Source: Siniperca chuatsi
Lineage: Eukaryota; Chordata; Actinopteri; Centrarchiformes; Sinipercidae
NCBI RefSeq assembly: GCF_020085105.1
Contig: NC_058063.1
Coordinates: forward strand, 12,057,651-12,121,650
Direction of reading: 5' to 3'
DNA: 64,000 nt
Shown in pieces: positions 1-10,300 of the stretch. The notes under the pieces were generated by a model. That model saw nothing but the letters and a program-made list of their open reading frames with translations. It had not been told where the DNA came from and made no database searches. Position 1 is the stretch's first letter. Each line of letters begins with the position of its first letter. Position numbers and translations under genes: made by a program.

Positions 1-1201
1 CACAAAACATCCCATTTATGTTATGTAACTGATCGGCCTGCTGCCAGATTCTGATAAGGGCCTCTAGAAATACAAAACATACATGTTTACAATATGCATC
101 AAAGTGTGAGCTAATTTGAATTTGAAACATATCTATTCTTTTAAATATATACTTAATAGAGTGTGTGCTGGTACTCAGGCATTAAAGATTAAACTTATTT
201 ATACATGTTATCAATTAAAATTCAGGTCTACACTTGGAACTGGGGACCCAGGTTAAAGGTCACTCTGCAACTCAGATGTGATTCTTATCCATCTCATTTT
301 GTGAGAGAATATACTGCGTCACACTTTAAACACCTATCAACAAAATCAGCATGACTTTGAAAGGCGTTTTAAAGTCAAATTTGACCATTTAATGATATCA
401 GTTGGCATTCCCATCCCTGTAGTCAAATTTGAAGTAGACCCTTTTAAGGAAAATCTAGCTAAACTATTTCAGTGTTTACCCATCTATATTGTAGTGACGC
501 TGAAAACATCACAGCTATTATTTCTATGCCTATGTTACTGAACACTGAAAGCTCATTAATCAGATAAATTGAGCATAGGAATTGGGTTTCCCCCCATAGA
601 TTTATCATTCAACTATTATAAACAACAACATCTGTCATGCTGTGTGACACAAACTACACTCATTCATCTGTGAATCCTAGCTTCGATCCCAAATGTATTT
701 TTAACCATGCAGCATGCATGAGGAATTGTAACTGTGATAACTATTTAGCTTAAACATTATATGCTATCGTCATCTATAGGTGTCTTTCTCTTTCTATAAC
801 ACATTAGATTTACCTGTCTCATTCCCAAACCGCTCAGCTGCTAATGCTGTTATATTTAATAAATGTTATCAAGTCTGGTGGTGACTGAGTGGGAACAATG
901 TATTCAGTATTCTCTAAGTGTCCATAATCCAACAGTCCAAAGCTATTCGCCCCAAGAATGCAGCTATAGTGCCCCACTGTCCAAGGACACAAGCTGAATG
1001 ACAACTACTTTGGTACTTTAAAGGACAATACCAGTGTTTGTTTTTACACGCTTTACCCCTTTTTATTACCCGACTGTTTCTTACATCACAAATCACATTT
1101 TGCATTTGTTTCCATTTATTTCTGTATGACGTGAAAATCTGAACAATAAGTGCAGTTCAGTGGAGAAGTTTGATCTTGGAAATAGTGGTTTGACCACACT
1201 T
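1..1201. other. Intergenic, no gene seen
   Basis: AT-rich DNA upstream of a repeat cluster. No splice-bounded coding block or recognisable protein was found on either strand. The short frame at 914-1105 (minus) has no family resemblance and is treated as chance. Confidence 0.6.
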
Positions 1202-1715
1202 TCCCAACTCAAGGTCTACTTACTATCTTTTTTCCAGGCTTTCAACCATATCACATGATCTTCATCAGCGGAGTATGCTCAGGTCAAGAATGAGCTTTAA
1301 TGCTTAAAGGAATTTTGGGAAATGAAAATGAAATTACAAAAACTGAAGTGTAACTCCAGGAAGTGCTTCTGGCCCAGAAATAGTCCGGGACGTAACATTT
1401 AGAGGTGTTGTCAGTCTTTGTGCTAAGCTAAGCTATCCAGCTGCTGGCTGTAGCTTCATATTTAACGTACAAACATGATACTGGTACCGACCTTCTCATC
1501 TAACTCTCAGCAAGAAAGCATAAACATGTTAACCAAAATGTCAAACTATTCCTCCAAGAAGTCCTAAAAGTGCTATGGATGAAATTGTAATAGCTTCTGA
1601 GCTTGCATGTCAACAGATCCATCTCCATCACAACTGGGCAGACTCTTTCCACTGATGAAGACCGTATGATATGGTAGAAAGCTCCAGAAAAAGATAGTAA
1701 GACCTTAGGTTGGGA
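1202..1715. repeat. Element with ~70-bp inverted ends enclosing a family A copy
   Basis: The reverse complement of 1649-1715 aligns along its whole length with 1202-1272 at roughly 80 percent identity by eye, with small gaps. Both arms carry the blocks AAGGTCT, ACTATCTTTTT, ACCATATCA and CTTCATCAG. About 375 bp separate them, and most of that is a family A repeat. This looks like a non-autonomous DNA transposon or fold-back element with another repeat inside. No coding capacity is visible and the family is not identified. Confidence 0.6.
1303..1560. repeat. Family A interspersed repeat, internally deleted copy
   Basis: It opens with AAAGGAATTTTGGGAAAT and ends with TGTCAAACTATTCCTCC. It contains the blocks ACCGAAGTGT-like, CTAAGCTAAGCTA, GCTGCTGGCTGTAGCTTCATATTTA and TCATCTAACTCTCAGCAAGAAAGC (given here only as landmarks) that recur at 22.9, 35.3 and 52.3 kb. 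The ends are inverted copies of each other, as expected of a miniature inverted-repeat DNA element. Confidence 0.65.
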
Positions 1716-1954
1716 TGTTTTGTTAAAAAAAATGTCATTTAAAATCCATTTGTGCTTAAACTACAGTACCATGCAACAATAAGGGTTAGGGTTAAAGCCG
1801 ACAAAAATGAATGCAGGTTTGAGGTTCAGGTGTGTGGATCACACATAAGCAAGTCTAATTGATTTTCAGACCCATACAGACATGAATGAAAACCAATGGC
1901 TGCCTGGAATTGTAGAAATAGATCATCAACATAATCCTAATTAATAAGTGTCAG

Positions 1955-1959
<5 letters not shown>

Positions 1960-2025
<66 letters not shown>
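1960..2025. repeat. (TA)n microsatellite
   Basis: About 33 uninterrupted TA units directly abutting a LINE 3' fragment. The short frames reading Tyr-Ile repeats here are artefacts of this tract. Confidence 0.98.
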
Positions 2026-2030
<5 letters not shown>

Positions 2031-2350
2031 TACCAAGTGATGGCAACATCAGGAAAAAGGAACATGAGAAACTAGAGAAGTACCAAGGGCTCAGAGAAGA
2101 GCTGGAGAAGGCCTGGAAGGTGAAGGCAACAGTGGTACCCGTGGTCATCGGAGCACTCGGGGCAGTGACCCCCAAACTGGAGGAGTGGCTACAGCAGATC
2201 CCTGGAAGAACACCAGACATCTCGGTCCAGAAGAGTGCAGTACTGGGAACAGCAAAGATACTGCGCAGAACCCTCAAGCTCCCAGGCCTCTGGTAGAGGA
2301 CCCGAGCTCGAAGGACGAGACCACCCGCGGAGGGTGAAGGACAAAGTTTT
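2026..2350 (+). mobile_element. LINE (non-LTR retrotransposon) ORF2 C-terminal fragment
   Basis: The plus-strand frame ending with the stop at 2294-2296 reads about 88 residues, with the blocks KEHEKLEKYQGLREELEKAW, VVPVVIGALGAVTPKLEEWL and SVQKSAVLGTAKILRRTLKL. This pattern (charged KEKEKxEKYQ helix, VPVVIGALG, LLGTAxILR) is the C-terminal tail found after the reverse transcriptase of several fish non-LTR elements, probably of the group with a restriction-like endonuclease (R4/Dong/Rex6-like). That assignment is from memory. Reverse transcriptase itself is absent, so this is a 5'-truncated dead copy. The coding-like sequence continues after the stop to about 2335 and a short T-rich tail follows. 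Confidence 0.8.
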
Positions 2351-2822
2351 TTATATGTTACAAAGTATACATGATTTACAGTGCTACTATGCAAACACGC
2401 TGGTATGGTCCTTTAACTCTGGACAAATACAAAGTTTCCAGTATATTTTTCTACTTTCTTTGTAAGCATGCCAGCTCAAGTCGTCAGTGTCAGATAGAAA
2501 GTCCTTTGCAACTCATTTCCATGTCAGGCACAAGCAGGGCGACAGAGAAAAGATTGAGGACCAGAAAGTGGCTCAGTTGAGTGACTGCCATGGGCAGCCA
2601 CACAAACAGCCCACACATTTTTTTTCCTCTCCTGCAGAACAGTGCGACAGTGTTTAAGTGTGCTAGATTCACCGAGAGAAGTTGCCCTCCAGTTTTTTAT
2701 GAGTGTATCCTCGAGGTCGAGCAGCAATCACCCTACATTTGACACAGTCTTGAAATGGCCACATCAGCAGACAGATAATCAAGCAGATAAAGAAAAGCAT
2801 CTACCATGCCACCTAAGGGAGG

Positions 2823-2846
2823 GTGTGTGTGTGTGTGTGGGGGGGG
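2823..2846. repeat. (GT)8-G8 tract abutting the fabp2 TATA box
   Basis: Eight GT units are followed by eight G residues and run directly into TATATAAA. Length variation here would change promoter geometry only upstream of TATA. Confidence 0.95.
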
Positions 2847-2854
2847 TATATAAA
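2847..2854 (+). promoter_or_regulatory. fabp2: TATA box of fabp2
   Basis: TATATAAA lies 77 bp upstream of the fabp2 start codon. Transcription would be expected to start about 30 bp downstream, near 2878-2885, giving a 5' UTR of roughly 50 nt. Mammalian FABP2 is also a TATA-driven tissue-restricted gene, so the arrangement fits. Confidence 0.75.
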
Positions 2855-2930
2855 TGGAGGCCAATGGGCATTCACAATCCCACGGTCTGCTAGTGCTTCA
2901 TCAGCAGCTGCCTTCACCCCGCTTGCAGAC

Positions 2931-2997
2931 ATGGCGTTCAACGGAACCTGGAAGGTCGACCGTAACGACAACTATGACAAGTTCATGGAGCAAATGG
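2931..2997 (+). CDS. fabp2: fabp2 exon 1
   Basis: Encodes residues 1-22 and the first base of Gly23. Donor GGTGAGTG follows ATG-G. Contains the first beta strand, with the conserved GTWK and NYDKFM segments. Confidence 0.96.
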
Positions 2998-4174
2998 GTG
3001 AGTGTGTAGATCACGCTGAGTGGGTCACTAAGGTCATGCTGTACTTCAGCTCTATTTTTTTCCTGCTATGTCTTGACCTCTGATCAAGTTTATAAAGGGC
3101 AATGAGTGTAACTGTGTCATGTGTTTCCATTTAGTTTGACATTGCTGTATGAGTATTACACAGTGCAGTGAGGCGTTGATAAGTTTGAGGTGTTTATGGT
3201 GCTACCCATAATAATAGCAGTAGCTAAATTAAGAAATTGCTTTGGACTTGGACACAGTCAAATACTCGGACAGCAGACTAGATACAAATACAAGCAGAGT
3301 TATTTGTTTTTTCCTCTAAGTGAAGATAAATTGTCACTTCCAAATTTATTTTCAATAAATAATCGTCATTTCATCCCATAATGGCACCAATCCAGCTACA
3401 TGTTTCTATTTTCTCTGTTTAACAATTAAGGTGTTAATGTCATGAAGCGCAAGCTGGCAGAGCACGACAACCTGAAGATCACCATCGAGCAGACCGGGGA
3501 CAAGTTTCAGATCAAAGAGTCCAGCACCTTCCGCACCAAAGACTTCAACTTCACCCTGGGCGTCCTGTTCGACTACAGCCTGGCTGATGGCACTGAAGTC
3601 TCAGTGAGTAGCTCAGGTATTACTAAACCAACAGCAGCTGGTCCAGGTGTTGTTTTATAATTTCAATGCAACAAGAAATGGTTTGTTTTAGGAAAATACG
3701 GTTTATTTTCAAGATTGATGGATTCATCGCTAATGGGGAATGCGCAAACCAAGCCAACTAAAGCCAAAGCTGAAAGCAATGGAAAAGTTCCAGTGAATAC
3801 TCTACAGCGGATATAGACTGCCGATGAAACTCGGCAAATATACACAAATGTAACACAACATAAGAAGTGCATTAAAGAGCTTCTATCACCAACTGTGTAT
3901 TTTTAACCAGGGTATGTGGGAGATGGAGGGTGACACGCTGAAAGGCACATTCACCAGGAAAGACAACAACAAGGTCCTGACCACCACTAGAGCTCTGGTG
4001 GGAGGAGAGCTTGTACAGGTCAGTAGGTCCAGATGTATTTCATCAATGACGTACAATATGTTAATTTGTTTGTTTCAATAAACGTCTCCAGAACGTAACA
4101 CACCTCTCCCCTTTCCCCTGCAGAGTTACAACTATGAGGGAGTGGATGCTAAGAGGATATTCAAGAAGCAGTAA
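2931..4174 (+). CDS. fabp2: fabp2: intestinal fatty-acid-binding protein (4 exons, 132 aa)
   Basis: Cytosolic 10-stranded beta-clam carrier that binds one long-chain fatty acid in enterocytes and moves it between membranes and metabolic enzymes. Coding exons are 2931-2997, 3431-3603, 3911-4018 and 4124-4174, all with GT-AG introns (433, 307 and 105 bp) and phases matching the four-exon FABP family. The joined protein is 132 residues, exactly the usual FABP2 length. It starts MAFNGTWKVDRNDNYDKFME, contains the family motif NGTWKxxxNxNYxxFM, has the LADGTEV loop between exons 2 and 3, and ends YEGVDAKRIFKKQ, which is FABP2-like rather than FABP1- or FABP6-like. The start is chosen from the MAFNGTW family start and its position after the TATA box. 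No frameshift or stop is seen. It is single-copy in this window and probably functional. Confidence 0.96.
3431..3603 (+). CDS. fabp2: fabp2 exon 2
   Basis: Acceptor AATTAAG precedes GTGTTAATGTC. Encodes Gly23-Ser80, the helix-turn-helix lid and middle strands, including KITIEQTGDKFQIKESSTFR. Donor TCA|GTGAGT. Confidence 0.96.
3911..4018 (+). CDS. fabp2: fabp2 exon 3
   Basis: Encodes 36 residues from GMWEMEGDTLKGTF to GGELVQ in phase 0. Acceptor AACCAG, donor CAG|GTCAGT. Trp in GMW and Arg in the TTTRAL segment sit at positions typical of FABP2. Confidence 0.96.
4124..4174 (+). CDS. fabp2: fabp2 exon 4
   Basis: Encodes the last 16 residues, SYNYEGVDAKRIFKKQ, then TAA. Acceptor CCCTGCAG. The carboxyl end is the typical FABP2 AKRIFKK tail. 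Confidence 0.96.
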   Translation, partial: SYNYEGVDAKRIFKKQ

Positions 4175-4458
4175 CCTGGAGTCTGAAGTTCATTTTTTAT
4201 TTTTATATAGATGATATGATATAGATTGTGATGGGGGTTTTTTTTCTATCAATGAGATGTGGCTAAGTCAAGCATATTCTTATGGGATTCTGCTTCATAT
4301 ACCTCAAAAATGTTGACATTTTCCAGAGTTTTAAGACAGCACTGCACTGTAATTATCAATGTAAAAATGTCTGGAAAACTAAACAGGTGTTGACACAAAC
4401 CCAGAAACGATTTTACACTTTAACTTTACTTAATTACATGCAGCAGGGCAGGCAGGTG

Positions 4459-4464
4459 AATAAA
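4459..4464 (+). promoter_or_regulatory. fabp2: Likely fabp2 polyadenylation signal
   Basis: AATAAA 285 bp after the stop codon gives a 3' UTR of about 0.3 kb. A second AATAAA at about 5291 is an alternative. Confidence 0.5.
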
Positions 4465-4499
4465 ATCACATAATCAACTGAAATATTCAGTGTGAGAGA

Positions 4500-7400
4500 G
4501 GGCGACAACTAACAACAGGAAAACAACCAGTATCCCAGAGACGGCCAAAGTTTGGTCTTTCTTTGCCCAGATTTTGAGATATTTGTATCTGAGATTTATA
4601 TTGCCATCGTAATACAAAAGAGGAGGATGGAATTTCGTTTGTGTTTCTCCACGCTTTGAAAAATGTCATTTAAATTTAATTCATCGGCAGCATGTCTCTC
4701 CTGAAACAAGGTCCTGGTTACTCACGATAATCCACAGAACATGTCAACAGTTTTCAGAGGGACTTCTTCATTGGTACAATGTAGTTCCAGTGAAAACTGC
4801 TCACATGTTTATGGATTATCCAAGATAACGCGTGCATTGTTTCTAGAAATATATGCAACTGAATTTTTGAAATGGCATTTTCAATGCTATGCAATGCCAA
4901 TGGAAATTCTTCCACCTCTATAGTATTGGGATGGATGCAGAAATCTTAGAGATGAATAACTCAAAATATGAGCAAAAAACAAACAAAAATATGAGCTAAT
5001 TAGATACAACTAGTGATAAGTGAGATACTGTTTTGTTGTAATTTGGGTAAACTTACCCTTTAAATGTCTGCAACAGTAGAGATGGACCACAGCTTACCTA
5101 AACTTGACTTCACCATACTGTCAACTGCCTCAAAACAACAGCATTTAGTCCCACGCTAGACTTCATCATTGTGATGGAAAGCAGCCTAAAGCAGCACAGT
5201 AATGATCCCACACAGCATGTTAGATGTTGTCTTTAAACAGTTAGGAAATACATTTGCACTAATGATTCTTACATATTATATAGTTTGTAACAATAAAGCC
5301 ATTTTTGTGTGTCACTTGAGTCTGATATTGATGATGTTTTTCCACACATTTGAGAATAATTTATGCACTGTATTAAATGTGAGTGAAGTTTGATGAATGA
5401 ATTACAAAAATCTAACTGTCTAATCTAACAAAAGTCTACAAACTTGCAAATGATGCTGCCTCCAGGTCAGTTAAACTGCCTCAAGTGTTATCAAGCCATC
5501 AGGATTGAGCACAAAGAGCGTGTCTTGATTACATTTTATGAGCATCATAAGTTCATAATCGCTGTCTTGATTAAGGGAAGGATTCTGAGGACATGTCACA
5601 TTACCACAGCATTTCACACTCTGGTTTAAAGCCTCTCCTACACAGCATGACTGCGGTCTGATCACATGATGACAGCAGGGCCTTGTGCTGTCATGTGCTG
5701 GCCTTTGGGTGCTATCCGCAGCAGCGGGTCCAGACAGCTAGACAGAGAAACACACAAGGGAAATGAGGATTTCTCACATGATGGGGTTATAAAAATGCTG
5801 ACATTCATTCTGTGTGAAATTGCTCATGAAGTCTTTGCTTTTCAGTGGTAAATGGGAAAGAAATTAAGAGTATTTATGCACTGAGTCTCTCTGACCACAA
5901 GATGGCGACCTGTGTCTACTTTTACTTTAGTGTTGCACCAGGTACTTCAGTACAGTATGACAGCTGGAATCCTTTGACGCTGAAAATATTATTTAAAATG
6001 TTTTAAAAACTCTTTTGGATTAGCACCAAGAACTTTTAGAACATAATGTGCTGTTTTACCCTACTGTATTCTGGGCGCTTACATTAATTCTGTATTTTAC
6101 AAATGACCAGTGTAGAGCTGATTATCATCTCGATATGAGGAGTTCACCAGGGATGTGGGCAAATAGCTTTCATGCTGTGTATTAGGGTTGGACAATAGTA
6201 TGGAAGCCCATTTCTGCCAGGAAGAGAAAGAAAATAGATGAAAAGTTATAAAAAATAAAAACACTCATAGTATGTCAAAAATGTTTACTTACTAAGATAA
6301 AATTATGAGATAAAAAGTAAAAAATTTGACTCACTGTGAACATTATATTTTTCCATTATGACTAACTTCATCTATTTTGTTCTTTTCCTGGCAGAAATGG
6401 GCTTTCATACAACAGGGTTGAGCTCTATATCACAATATTTAGAGTATTTTCCATTTATATTACAAAATAGAGGACTAATTTTCAGTGCAGTGCACTCATT
6501 GTTACACATCACATCAGACAAATATCTTCAAACGTGTAAAACAAAACCTTCAGTAACTTGTTTTGTTAACTTTTAACCACATGTAGCTTGGAATCATTAA
6601 TCTAGACAACATAATTTTGTAAAGTGTTGTGATCATATCATCACAATATGATTCCAGTATAAGATGATAAATAACAATACTGAATCACAAAAGCCATTGC
6701 AAAATTGAAAATAGACCAGAAAATCTCATTCAAGCACATTTGATAACTAATGAACAGTAAAGATATTAACATCCCTACAGACACCCATCCAAACCTGGAC
6801 AGCCTGAGATCGCATTGATCGCCCCCCCACTGAGCACTGAGTGGCAACCTCTTTCATGGAGGTATAAACCCACCGCACACAAGGCTAATCTGGCAGAGGC
6901 AGGGCTGCTTTGAACACCGGTTTGCCCCTGAACTCACCATGGGGAGTGTAGTCTTCTGAGACCCCTCAGATGCTGTGAGGCTCGAAGACTGTGAGCCACA
7001 AGATTTTTAGTGCAACGAAATTTGGGTTGGCGGGCCTCTGTTCTTTGTGTTTGGATATGCTGTCCAAAGTGACTTTCATGTTTTCCATATTTAAATTAGC
7101 AATACTTTTAATAATACTGTTGTGCCCAGTCTTACAGTTAGTACCTGATGTTTTTTGGAATATATCAGCCCATTTTTGCAAAATGCATATCTTTTACCTA
7201 TTCATCAGTGTGCTTAAAGGTTATATTGATAACATTTTTATGTAGATAATAAAAAAAATTAAGGTGCAGAATCAAAGTATCACTTTTTTTGCTGTGTGGC
7301 GCTCAGCTGTTTTTATAACCCGCTATAAGATTTGTTTTCAGCAAGAAACACTTAACACTAATGTTGGGTCAACACAACACTAACACTAACGCTAGTTAAC

Positions 7401-7610
7401 GTCTGCTTTTACTGTAGCTGTCTAATGTTATCAATACCGCCTTTAAGACCCAAATATACATTCAGTGTATAAATAAAATTTATTTTGAGCATAATAAACA
7501 TAGTTCACAACAAACTATTGTTGTATCAGAAATTAATTAATCTAAGCATGATTTTTTTCTAAATTAAGTTTACAAAAAAATGTCTTATAGAAAATGTTTT
7601 AATGAGTTAT
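4500..7610. other. Intergenic, no gene seen
   Basis: About 3 kb of AT-rich DNA between fabp2 and a transposon cluster. All frames are short and carry no recognisable motif or splice-bounded block. Nothing else is supported. Confidence 0.55.
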
Positions 7611-7749
7611 AGGCAGTGGTGAAAAGAAAGTAAGTACATTTATGAAAGTACTACACTCAAGTACAAATTTGAGGTACTTTTTATGCTATTACATACACAC
7701 TTTTTACTCTGCGACATTTATTTGATAGTTGTAGTTACTGTTTGGTTTG

Positions 7750-8151
7750 CAGTGGTGGAAAGTCACTATGTACATTTACTAAAGTACCGCACTTAGGTAC
7801 AATTTTGAGATACTTATACTTTACCTGAGTATTTACATTTTGTGCTACTTTATACTTTTCACAACATTTCAGAGAGGAATGTTGTACTTTTAACTCCACT
7901 ACATTTATCTGACAGATATATTTACTTTTAAGATTAAGATTTACATACAAAACATGTGACCTGTACCCAACTGTATATGAAATATACAGTTGGGTACAGG
8001 TCACTATAATATAATAATAATATAACACTAACAGGGGCCATTCTGCATTATGAGTACTTTTATATTTGATACTTTTTTTTGCTAATACTTATACTTGTAA
8101 TGGAGTATTTTTATACTATGGCATTACTTACTTTTACTTCTTCCACCACTG
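7750..8151. mobile_element. hAT-like element (family C), nested inner copy
   Basis: A 402-bp element with clean termini CAGTGGTGGAAAGT and TTCTTCCACCACTG. The flanking 8-mers TTGGTTTG and GTAGTTTG agree at 6 of 8 positions, fitting an aged 8-bp target duplication. It interrupts the outer copy, so it inserted later. It contains a perfect 49-nt hairpin at 7956-8004. Confidence 0.75.
7956..8004. repeat. Perfect palindrome: 23-bp arms, 3-nt loop
   Basis: Positions 7956-7978 are the exact reverse complement of 7982-8004, with GAA at 7979-7981 as the loop. Pairing stops at the next base on either side. Other family C copies in the window do not show this hairpin. Confidence 0.97.
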
Positions 8152-8361
8152 GTAGTTTGCAATTTTAGATTTTACACTTAAAGCGGATGAAGTTGATCAA
8201 ATAGGTTAATAATTAGCCTACTATAGTTTAAACAAACCAACAGTATATACAGCAGTTCAAATGTTTTGAATGCAGGACTTCTACTTGTAATGGAGTATTT
8301 TTACATTGTGTTATTGCTACTTTTACCAAAGTAAAGGATCTGAATACTTTTCCCAGCACTG

Positions 8362-10139
8362 ATTATGGGACTACTGTCATGTACTGTAGATGAATGCTGT
8401 AATGTATTTTCATAACCATTGGGTAGCGCTGTGGAGCTCCTTGTTTTCTGAGAGAAAGAACCTCTGCCATTCTGTGATGTCATCCTCAGTCAAGTTATCA
8501 TATGACACACACCCTATTTGTACAGACAGACACACACACTTACATAAATTATTGGATCTCAACTCAAATGATTAAAATAATATCTCTCTGTACTTATCTG
8601 GAATCATAGAGAAGACTGTAGCAACATGAAATCAGTGAGAAACAGGAAAGTAGTGGGAAGAGTTAGCCTTCAGTGTTTTGATTGCTACAACAGTGAGGGA
8701 GCAGGGGCCCACCCAAGGGAGATGGGAGCTGTGGATGAGAGAGGAGGAGGAGGAAGAGGAGAAGGAAAAATAATGAGAGGTGGACAAAGGACTGCGAGTG
8801 GAGATGAGGGGAGCACAGAAAGGACAGTGCAGGAAGAACCCCCCCATTGTGAAATCAAATTCACTGACTCACTCTGAAGGCGTCAGCTTATCTGGAAGAC
8901 TAACGATAACAAAAGACACCAACAGCATGGTGGGGAGTGTCAGGGCTTTCGGCTGGCCAATCACTGTTTAGACAATGACTGTGCAGACCTTTGCAGAGAC
9001 ATATGCAGGCTGCTGAATGATGAGTCACCAGTTAGTCAGTGCTGAACTCTGTATCTGAGCCTTTTCAAATGCCTTCAGACTTAATAATTATTTAGGATTC
9101 ATGTCACTGTACATACTCAGATGTGATTTTAACCAGCCTTGTGAATTTGGAAGTGTTATTATGATTAGGCGAAAAGTATGATGATGATGATGATGATTTC
9201 ATAATTAAACATCAAGTTTGAAAAAAATCTGACCAGATTGTTCACTACTCTCACTTCCTCTTTTGCAACCTTAAAAATCAGAGATGGGAGGTTCGACTCT
9301 TTTTACTAAAGACAGGGACAAATTAAAATTCATGGACGGTTACTGACTGTGGCATGGACCTTCGTGCAGCCCAAGTCAGACCTCCGCTGGCTCTGGGCTG
9401 GGAAAGCGAGTACTGAGTTGAAACAAGCGCCAAAGTGGTTGCTTTTCTCACAGGACTAGGTTAATACAGTAATTAACTTGATACATTTCCACAAATACAG
9501 TTAAAATAAGAATTGCACAATAGTGTGAGTGACACGCCTCTTGCCAGTTTGCAGTTCAATCTAGTAGTAGCAGATAGGAGGGGTGAGTCAGTGAACGAGT
9601 TAGTGACTCCCGAGTCAGTAAAAAGAATGTTCGTTTTGAACGATTCACTCATGACTCGCACGCCATTATTAAAAATGCTGGGATTAAATGTATAACAATG
9701 TCTGAATAATATTAGATAATCTAGATGTACAAATGTAAGTAAAATGCTTCTTAACAAGGTAAGGCTCTTTGTAAATACTTTGTGGAATCCGAACCTGGTG
9801 GTAAGGGCCCCCCACAGGAGTTGCAAGATAGATCTTAGGGGTCACAAGATAAAAAGGATAGGAGAGAATCAAAACCATATTTCCTCCAGTATTTTTTGGT
9901 CTTTTTATAGGTTAGCCTTTATTAGACAGAAGAGACTGGAAAGTGACAGGAAATGCGGGGAGACACCTGCAATTACATGGTGACCATATTTAAACCCTGT
10001 GCCAACAGAAGACCCCGGCATATTTCTGTACAAAATTATGCTTAGCTTTAGCCAAGCTAACAGCTAATAAGCAAACTCAAATATCTATATTCAGCAGAGT
10101 GGAATATCTCACCAAATTCTTATGACAGCGATCCCCTGA
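8362..10139. other. Intergenic; short repeat remnants, no gene
   Basis: Contains a purine-rich GGA stretch near 8735-8765, an imperfect (ATG)n tract at about 9178-9197, and at 9885-9985 a worn repeat with GACAGAAGAGACTGGAAAG and GACAGGAAATGCGGGGAGA, a pattern common in fish DNA. No coding exon is supported. Confidence 0.5.
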
Positions 10140-10300
10140 CCTGTCAGCTGGTCAGCACTAAACTTGGATGGTTAGCATGGCAAACATTCTATCTGCTAAA
10201 CATCAGCATGTTAGCATGCTGACATTAGCATTCAGCTCATAGCACCGCTGTACGTAAGTACGTCCTCACAGCCTGGCTGTAGACGTCTTGTGATCTCTAG
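10140..10300. repeat. Family B interspersed repeat, fragment
   Basis: Contains the GTTAGCATGGCAAACATT, CAGCATGTTAGCATGCTGAC and ATTAGCATTCAGCTCATAG blocks shared with the copies at 54.2 and 56.0 kb. Confidence 0.6.

Larger units (their letters stand above)
7614..8361. mobile_element. hAT-like non-autonomous element (family C), outer copy
   Basis: Starts CAGTGGTGAAAAG and ends TTCCCAGCACTG, degenerate inverted ends of the same family as the inner copy. The body consists of the repeated AGTACATTTACT, TTGAGGTACTT and TTTTACTTTACCAAAGTA-type blocks. It is split by a second copy at 7750-8151. No transposase frame is present. The hAT assignment rests on the CAG start and 8-bp target duplications at sister copies. 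Confidence 0.65.

Noticed and set aside
1960..2394. A minus-strand 144-residue frame antisense to the LINE fragment.
   Set aside because: It is the shadow of the plus-strand LINE sequence and the TA microsatellite.
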